DNA of 64,000 bases from Macrocystis pyrifera (lineage: Eukaryota; Sar; Phaeophyceae; Laminariales; Laminariaceae). Under the pieces are notes generated by a model. The model made no database searches. It was not told the origin of the DNA and saw only the letters and a list, made by a program, of their open reading frames with translations. A program made the position numbers and the translations under genes. The stretch's first letter is position 1. Each line of letters opens with the position of its first letter. The stretch lies in the NCBI GenBank assembly GCA_031763025.1, contig JASSKH010000019.1:11902009-11966008 (forward strand), in the 5' to 3' direction. Of this stretch, positions 62,701 to 64,000 are shown in pieces.

Positions 62701-62819
62701 CGTTTTAGACTACATTCAGAATAACAGCGTCCGTTGTTTTCACTCACAACCACGTTAGAGACGGCAGACCCTCGAACAACCCGGCTGGCAAGGTGTCAAA
62801 TCTATTGAAGGCAAGGTCC
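29307..62819 (-). CDS. Giant one-LRR-per-exon receptor-like gene, 5' end outside window
   Basis: Exons on the minus strand run from 62,819 to a stop at 29,307-29,309. There are 26 in-frame exons of 69-75 nt each coding one 23-25-residue LRR (consensus L-x-L-x-x-N-x-L-x-x-LP-x-G-I/V/L-F-D-G-L-x-x-L-x-x), one frameshifted exon (42,035) and three tentative ones. A half-repeat exon, a linker exon, a Cys-rich EGF-like exon and a galactose-binding-like terminal exon follow. LRR introns are all phase 2 (one base, 22-24 codons, two bases); donors are mostly GTGAGT or GTAAGT, acceptors CAG or TAG. Junction phases are consistent to the stop. Likely an extracellular recognition protein; ligand unknown. 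No transmembrane segment or kinase/ROCO domain appears 3' of the repeats. The first exons, including any signal peptide, are outside the window. Two adjacent genes cannot be excluded (4.1-kb gap at 48.4-52.5 kb). Confidence 0.8.
29789..32058 (-). other. Last intron of the LRR gene, 2.3 kb
   Basis: Donor GTGTGT after the EGF-like exon and acceptor CAG before the terminal exon. It contains the perfect 54-bp tandem duplication at 30,327-30,434. No coding sequence seen. Confidence 0.6.
30327..30434. repeat. Perfect 54-bp tandem duplication
   Basis: Units at 30,327-30,380 and 30,381-30,434 are identical and begin CCATAGGTTCCTTCCCAGAC. Perfect identity implies a very recent event or an assembly artefact. 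Confidence 0.95.
32059..32136 (-). CDS. EGF-like Cys-rich exon, 78 nt, phase 1-1
   Basis: Codes CPDFPTCDEDGSPCECQPGN followed by NGYSCG: five Cys with the CxC-x-PG spacing of EGF-like modules. Acceptor CAG at 32,137-32,139; donor GTGTGT. It starts with two bases and ends with one, so it joins the linker exon (giving ...ECECPDF) and the terminal exon (giving ...SCGDPAPSN or ...SCDPAPSN, depending on the joined base) in frame. Confidence 0.7.
32137..32901 (-). other. Intron between linker and EGF-like exons
   Basis: About 0.77 kb. It contains a weak box B-like sequence (32,604-32,614, minus strand) and a 7-bp hairpin (GGCACCT...AGGTGCC, about 32,638-32,670), neither convincing as an RNA gene. 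Confidence 0.5.
32902..32954 (-). CDS. Linker exon after the LRRs, 53 nt, phase 2-1
   Basis: Codes STEDVRFPEGFDDTTEC. Acceptor CAG at 32,955-32,957; donor GTGAGT at 32,896-32,901. The first base A completes AG from the half-repeat exon to Arg. The last base completes a codon with the EGF-like exon. This is the exon that changes intron phase from 2 to 1. An upstream in-frame stretch (LLCSDVASYRR) could extend the exon, but the phase match favours the start given. Confidence 0.6.
33372..33413 (-). CDS. Half-LRR cap exon, 42 nt, phase 2-2
   Basis: Codes DVRNNEDLQCLPE, the first half of an LRR with a Cys, as in LRR C-terminal caps. Donor GTGAGT at 33,366-33,371 and acceptor CAG at 33,414-33,416. 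Its final AG joins the linker exon's first A as Arg, giving LPERSTEDV. Confidence 0.7.
33486..33592. mobile_element. MITE copy B inside an LRR-gene intron
   Basis: Left end TTACGGGGGACCATAGAAAA, then TAGGACC. The right end reads GGTCCTACTTACTATAGCCC. Same family as copy A, with a more eroded right inverted repeat. Confidence 0.75.
33593..35145 (-). other. Intron between last full LRR exon and the cap exon
   Basis: Together with 33,414-33,592 this forms a 1.7-kb intron. Apart from the MITE I see no repeat or coding sequence. Confidence 0.5.
35146..35217 (-). CDS. LRR exon (last full repeat before the cap)
   Basis: 72 nt, phase 2-2. Codes YIHDTSLTTLPAGLFDGLEA then LTH. Donor GTAAGT at 35,140-35,145, acceptor CAG at 35,218-35,220. 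Canonical LP-AGLFDGL core; Asn of the motif is replaced by Thr. Confidence 0.88.
35447..35518 (-). CDS. LRR exon
   Basis: 72 nt, phase 2-2. Codes DISTNNIASLPTDVFDNLAS then LTY. Donor GTGAGT (35,441-35,446), acceptor CAG (35,519-35,521). The intron to the next exon is only 229 bp. Confidence 0.9.
35519..37327 (-). other. 1.8-kb intron
   Basis: No clear exon. A minus-strand stretch near 36,830-36,890 reads GISFEAILKVSYL, faintly LRR-like, but lacks usable splice sites and correct spacing. Confidence 0.5.
37328..37399 (-). CDS. LRR exon
   Basis: 72 nt, phase 2-2. Codes RLQDNKITALPAGIFASTTD then LDR. Donor is GTGAGC (37,322-37,327), acceptor CAG (37,400-37,402). Close relative of the exon at 38,747 (shared DNKIT-x-LPAGIFA). 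Confidence 0.88.
37882..37953 (-). CDS. LRR exon
   Basis: 72 nt, phase 2-2. Codes FIDSNELSTLPASLFERTPA then LQS. Donor GTGAGT (37,876-37,881), acceptor CAG (37,954-37,956). Confidence 0.88.
38747..38818 (-). CDS. LRR exon
   Basis: 72 nt, phase 2-2. Codes LLEDNKITGLPAGIFADTVS then LEV. Donor GTGAGT (38,741-38,746), acceptor TAG (38,819-38,821). Resembles the 37,328 exon. Confidence 0.88.
38819..40285 (-). other. 1.5-kb intron
   Basis: No LRR-type exon recognised. The plus-strand frame at 39,364-39,810 (148 codons) has no family resemblance and I treat it as chance. Confidence 0.5.
40286..40357 (-). CDS. LRR exon
   Basis: 72 nt, phase 2-2. Codes IFEENQITSLPPGLFDGCDK then LES. Donor GTGAGT (40,280-40,285), acceptor TAG (40,358-40,360). 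Contains an unpaired Cys in the DG-C-D position. Confidence 0.88.
41260..41331 (-). CDS. LRR exon
   Basis: 72 nt, phase 2-2. Codes YVHKNELASLPEELFQSAQA then ITD. Donor GTGAGT (41,254-41,259), acceptor CAG (41,332-41,334). Confidence 0.88.
41384..41455 (-). CDS. Divergent LRR exon
   Basis: 72 nt, phase 2-2, donor GTGAGT (41,378-41,383), acceptor TAG (41,456-41,458). Codes DLSKTYLPAPPEKPVHCSTD then LDT. It keeps the leading L-D-L-S and the closing L-D-T-L frame, but the LP-x-G-x-F core is lost and a Cys added. The intron to the 41,260 exon is just 52 bp. Exon size and phase are exact, so it is probably still spliced even if the repeat no longer folds normally. Confidence 0.65.
42035..42107 (-). 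pseudogene. Frameshifted LRR exon, 73 nt
   Basis: Donor GTGAGT (42,029-42,034), acceptor CAG (42,108-42,110). The first half reads QLQENEFK. One base later, in the shifted frame, ELPAHLLDGLISLHI completes a good LRR. The exon is 73 nt instead of 72, so including it would shift everything downstream. As flanking introns are phase 2, skipping it would preserve the frame. A sequencing or assembly indel is also possible. Confidence 0.8.
42383..42487. mobile_element. MITE copy C inside an LRR-gene intron, TA target site
   Basis: The left end reads TTACGGGGCACCATAGTTAA. The right end read inversely is TTACGGGGGTCCATAGTAAA. TA flanks both ends (42,381-42,382 and 42,488-42,489). Same family as the copies at 17,841, 33,486 and 48,639. 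Confidence 0.85.
42722..42778 (-). CDS. Tentative short LRR-like exon, 57 nt
   Basis: Donor GTGAGT (42,716-42,721), acceptor CAG (42,779-42,781), phase 2-2, multiple of three. Codes IAVPDSLYSFFFAYETWF; only the A-x-P-D-x-L core recalls an LRR. It could be a shortened or decayed repeat, or chance. Confidence 0.35.
43213..43284 (-). CDS. LRR exon
   Basis: 72 nt, phase 2-2. Codes YLAENALSALPAGIFKGLTS then LFN. Donor GTAAGT (43,207-43,212), acceptor TAG (43,285-43,287). Confidence 0.9.
43777..43848 (-). CDS. LRR exon
   Basis: 72 nt, phase 2-2. Codes NIRENRLLSLPEKIFDGLVS then LQF. Donor GTGAGT (43,771-43,776), acceptor CAG (43,849-43,851). Shares exon core and part of its flanking intron (CGTGACTAAC-x-CGTCC) with the 299-bp tandem set at 59.2-59.9 kb. 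Confidence 0.9.
44336..44407 (-). CDS. LRR exon
   Basis: 72 nt, phase 2-2. Codes LLWENQLTTLPTGVFDGMSV then LSE. Donor GTGAGT (44,330-44,335), acceptor CAG (44,408-44,410). Confidence 0.9.
44926..45014. repeat. Two-copy tandem duplication, about 44 bp
   Basis: Both copies carry AAACAAATCATAGCCCCACA and end CCCTTGAAGACTA, with minor differences between them. Confidence 0.9.
45700..46010. repeat. Degenerate minisatellite, part 1
   Basis: Irregular units of about 30 bp built on TTTAGGTACGACCTTCGG followed by TACCTACCTACG-like sequence, strongly diverged between units. Resumes at about 46,600 after some 590 bp of unrelated sequence. Confidence 0.5.
46600..46960. repeat. Degenerate minisatellite, part 2
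   Basis: Same unit family as 45,700-46,010 (GTTTAGGTACGACCTTCGAT, GTGTAGGCACGACCTGCGGT and similar), in the same orientation. Confidence 0.5.
47651..47722 (-). CDS. LRR exon, EAG-type
   Basis: 72 nt, phase 2-2. Codes SLYSCEIASIEAGAFNGAPA then LEV. Donor GTGAGT (47,645-47,650), acceptor CAG (47,723-47,725). LP is replaced by IE, as in the 56,534 exon, which shares EAG-x-F-x-GA-x-A-x-EV; the pair forms a subfamily. Confidence 0.85.
48341..48412 (-). CDS. LRR exon
   Basis: 72 nt, phase 2-2. Codes NLGFNNLAFLPAGTFDGLPS then LTR. Donor GTGAGT (48,335-48,340), acceptor CAG (48,413-48,415). Third member, with its flanking intron sequence, of the family at 55,476 and 62,748. Confidence 0.9.
48639..48742. 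mobile_element. MITE copy D inside an LRR-gene intron
   Basis: The left end reads TTACGAGGAACCATAGTAAA. The right end read inversely is TTGAGGGGACCATAGCAAAT. Shares CCTACGGTACACACAAAAAC with copy C. More eroded, and TA flanks are no longer visible. Confidence 0.75.
49950..50293 (+). other. GC-rich patch with an open frame inside the long intron
   Basis: A plus-strand frame (50,000-50,293) reads EISRSEIAQILRWQGALRGA and, further on, TSAETVLTSTLLQEHNLDAQ before a Gln run. Composition is more coding-like than its surroundings. It could be an exon or pseudogene of another gene on the opposite strand. No family recognised. Confidence 0.25.
52524..52595 (-). CDS. LRR exon
   Basis: 72 nt, phase 2-2. 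Codes DLNGNELLALADNIFDGLVS then LQD. Donor GTGAGT (52,518-52,523), acceptor CAG (52,596-52,598). Same subfamily as the 299-bp tandem exons at 59.2-59.9 kb (DNIFD-x-LVSLQD), with LP changed to LA; its intron is also homologous to theirs. Confidence 0.9.
53167..53238 (-). CDS. LRR exon
   Basis: 72 nt, phase 2-2. Codes NLESNQFSTLPAGLFDGLNA then LTI. Donor GTGAGT (53,161-53,166), acceptor CAG (53,239-53,241). Confidence 0.9.
53239..54746 (-). other. 1.5-kb intron
   Basis: No exon or repeat recognised. A donor-like site near 53,928 has no open phase-2 exon behind it. Confidence 0.5.
54747..54821 (-). CDS. LRR exon, 25-residue type (75 nt)
   Basis: Phase 2-2. Codes NLRRNELTILPAGIFDGIGG then SITE. 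Donor GTGAGT (54,741-54,746), acceptor CAG (54,822-54,824). One residue longer, with a GGS turn, as in the exon at 62,025, its apparent duplicate. Confidence 0.9.
55476..55547 (-). CDS. LRR exon
   Basis: 72 nt, phase 2-2. Codes DLGSNDFATLPVGVFDGLPS then LTL. Donor GTGAGT (55,470-55,475), acceptor CAG (55,548-55,550). Paired with the 54,747 exon in the same way that 62,748 is paired with 62,025. Confidence 0.92.
56082..56153 (-). CDS. LRR exon
   Basis: 72 nt, phase 2-2. Codes TLDGNNMKTLPPGVFVGLAS then LRE. Donor GTAAGT (56,076-56,081), acceptor AAG (56,154-56,156). First base is A, so the split codon remains Leu (CT+A). Confidence 0.88.
56534..56602 (-). CDS. LRR exon, 23-residue EAG-type (69 nt)
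   Basis: Phase 2-2. Codes GLSYNDLILEAGNFKGASAV then EV. Donor GTGAGA (56,528-56,533), acceptor CAG (56,603-56,605). Same subfamily as 47,651 with one residue fewer. Confidence 0.82.
57336..57407 (-). CDS. LRR exon
   Basis: 72 nt, phase 2-2. Codes RLDYNDLTALQLDIFDHLGA then LVA. Donor GTGAGT (57,330-57,335), acceptor CAG (57,408-57,410). LP is changed to LQ. Confidence 0.88.
57506..57568 (-). CDS. Tentative short LRR-like exon, 63 nt
   Basis: Donor GTGAGT (57,500-57,505), acceptor CAG (57,569-57,571), phase 2-2, multiple of three. Codes LSFISCVLRVVQIGDHIGGR, which lacks the N-x-L and LP-x-G-x-F positions. Supported only by splice sites and phase. Confidence 0.3.
57569..59197 (-). other. 1.6-kb intron
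   Basis: Contains a GGGGTTAAGGCAACCGACCC stretch near 58,074 similar to one at 49,395. No exon recognised. Confidence 0.45.
59198..59269 (-). CDS. LRR exon, 299-bp tandem copy 1
   Basis: 72 nt, phase 2-2. Codes DLQSNDLVALPDNIFDDLVS then LQD. Donor GTGAGT (59,192-59,197), acceptor CAG (59,270-59,272). The next exon begins exactly 299 bp away and the intervening introns are homologous. Confidence 0.93.
59497..59568 (-). CDS. LRR exon, 299-bp tandem copy 2
   Basis: 72 nt, phase 2-2. Codes NLEDNKLTALPDNIFDSSVS then LQN. Donor GTGAGT (59,491-59,496), acceptor CAG (59,569-59,571). Differs from copies 1 and 3 mainly at residues around the conserved Asn. Confidence 0.93.
59796..59867 (-). CDS. LRR exon, 299-bp tandem copy 3
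   Basis: 72 nt, phase 2-2. Codes DLHENGLKALPDNIFDDLVS then LQE. Donor GTGAGT (59,790-59,795), acceptor CAG (59,868-59,870). Confidence 0.93.
60337..60408 (-). CDS. LRR exon
   Basis: 72 nt, phase 2-2. Codes LFVGNQLTALPAGLFDGMVA then LEK. Donor GTGAGT (60,331-60,336), acceptor CAG (60,409-60,411). Confidence 0.9.
60409..62024 (-). other. 1.6-kb intron
   Basis: Contains the tentative 51-nt exon at 61,051-61,101. The plus-strand frame at 60,424-60,849 (141 codons) shows no domain. No repeats recognised. Confidence 0.45.
61051..61101 (-). CDS. Tentative truncated LRR-like exon, 51 nt
   Basis: Donor GTAAGA (61,045-61,050), acceptor GAG after a C-rich tract, phase 2-2. Codes NAAAVVPSRSLEHLLT, resembling the N-x-L...P-S-x-x-(F)-E-x-L part of a repeat but lacking the start and the F. 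Weak. Confidence 0.3.
62025..62099 (-). CDS. LRR exon, 25-residue type (75 nt)
   Basis: Phase 2-2. Codes DLGDNDLTTLPAGIFSGTGG then SMVE. Donor GTGAGT (62,019-62,024), acceptor CAG (62,100-62,102). Shares the GGS insertion with 54,747; the next exon upstream is 723 bp away (729 bp in the other block). Confidence 0.9.
62748..62819 (-). CDS. LRR exon, 5'-most one seen in the window
   Basis: 72 nt, phase 2-2. Codes DLAFNRFDTLPAGLFEGLPS then LTW. Donor GTGAGT (62,742-62,747), acceptor CAG (62,820-62,822). An incoming phase-2 acceptor proves at least one more exon upstream. Confidence 0.92.
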
Positions 62820-64000
62820 CTGATCATTGTGCAACAGGCGGCAGGCACGATTAAATAAAACGCAGCTTGGACAACGCATTGGGTGTCTGCAGGAGTTTCG
62901 TAACCGTCAAAGCAAGGACACCGTGAAATTCGTACGAACTGTTTGGGGGCAGCTGGAATGTCCTGGTTTCTACACGTTTGCGACCTATATTGAAGACTGG
63001 CAAATGTATTGTATCCTTGTTGCTGTTCATGGCCATACAAACCGCCCAACAATAGTCTTTTTTCGAAGAACTACTGATTTTGAAGAGGCCTAAACATTCT
63101 TGCAGTCAGCAGATTCGCTCGTGTCTTTCCGCCGATGTCCCGCAGTATACAACATGCACCGTCTACGTCAGAGATACGTGGTAGGTATTTTTGTTTGTCT
63201 ATACCAATGTTAAGCGTGGCCTGTTCTCGTGATACATCTTGATATAGGCAATATCCTTACTATGCTCCCTTGATTGATAATGATATTGAGCAACACCAAT
63301 CGTTGCCGCTCGCAATAGCCGAAGAAATAGGTTCAACACTTAAGTAGAATAGGGCTACGCTTGCCCTCGAGGCAAACATGTCTGCGAGACGAGCGGTGAG
63401 ACTGTTCGGACCTAGGCTCAAGCCCGAAGGACCGCGGCAAGGCCGTAAAGGCGAAATATCCCGTTTTGGTTGCGCTCTGGAATCAGTTTGCTGCTGAGGA
63501 GTGCGAAACACACATAACCTATCCTGCTCGTGGCCGTGGAACACTGCGAAACCGTCACAGCGTAGCTGTTGTAGGACCGCACGGACGGCTTGTCGTGATG
63601 TAACACGTAATATTTTACACGACACCACAAAGTTACGCTCGAGACACCATGGTGTGCATGGCGAAGGTGACGGAACACTACCGTTATGGGTCATCCGTGA
63701 CATCAACCGGTAGCAGCGGAATGGGATCGATTCTGGACACTTCGTAGTACACACCTTAACTTTCGTTTTTTAAAGCCGTTTGACGGTACGGGCTTAATAT
63801 TGCATGGGACACGCGGACATACTTGTGTAATCTCGCCAGCCAGAACTATGTCGACCGAACGGTGTCGAGCTCATGTGGGGAACATACAATCTGCCATCAC
63901 TGAAACGAAAGCTATGTGGTCGACAATGACCCGCAATGTACAACTAAAATTGGTTCGCTGTTCTCAGAAACACGTATCTATGCGTACGTATCTGCACTGC
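62820..64000 (-). other. Intron running off the window
   Basis: No further exon found. The stretch from about 63,660 to 63,800 resembles 55,060-55,230 (both end in CGTTTT...GCCGTTTGACGGTAC), so the block duplication includes intron sequence upstream of these exons. Confidence 0.5.

Noticed and set aside
1-64000. CRISPR arrays, bacterial operons, riboswitches
   Set aside because: No regularly spaced direct repeats with unique spacers and no prokaryotic gene organisation; the regularly spaced exons at 59 kb are an exon duplication.

Overview
The window looks like nuclear DNA of a brown alga (Ectocarpus-like stramenopile). The evidence is one-LRR-per-exon genes with phase-2 introns, GC-rich low-complexity coding patches, decayed retroelements, small terminal-inverted-repeat elements and long homopolymer C runs. 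There are no operons, bacterial-style ORFs, rRNA genes or CRISPR arrays. Species assignment is inference.

Region 1 (1-8,047, minus strand) is most of a decayed Ty3/gypsy-type LTR retrotransposon: an SR-rich and poly-Q N-terminal part, a gag with a CCCH-like zinc finger, then protease, reverse transcriptase, RNase H and integrase. Its 3' end lies beyond position 1. Between RNase H and integrase, in the same reading frame as both and broken only by two stop codons, is a segment that reads like a C5-cytosine DNA methyltransferase.

Region 2 (8,048-29,306) is gene-poor. It holds a tRNA-like fragment, the 3' end of a non-LTR (LINE) element with further copies of its 3' tail, a TA-flanked MITE, a second inverted-repeat element, poly-C tracts, a GC-rich patch with ambiguous coding potential (19.4-21.3 kb), and a 63-bp duplication that behaves like coding sequence.

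Region 3 (29,307-64,000, minus strand) is the 3' portion of one very large gene, or a gene cluster if a long intron hides a boundary. I find 26 in-frame exons of 69-75 nt, each encoding one leucine-rich repeat and each bounded by phase-2 introns, plus a 73-nt frameshifted copy and three tentative shorter ones. After the last LRR come a 42-nt half-repeat exon, a 53-nt linker exon, a 78-nt Cys-rich EGF-like exon and a 482-nt terminal exon with a galactose-binding-like domain and a stop. All junction phases agree through to the stop. The exons were copied with their introns: three sit at an exact 299-bp spacing, and a two-exon block occurs twice 7.3 kb apart. Because every LRR exon is symmetric, modules can be gained, lost or skipped without breaking the frame. 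This is the exon-shuffling architecture proposed for brown-algal candidate immune receptors, here joined to an apparently extracellular C-terminus. The 5' end of the gene lies beyond 64,000.
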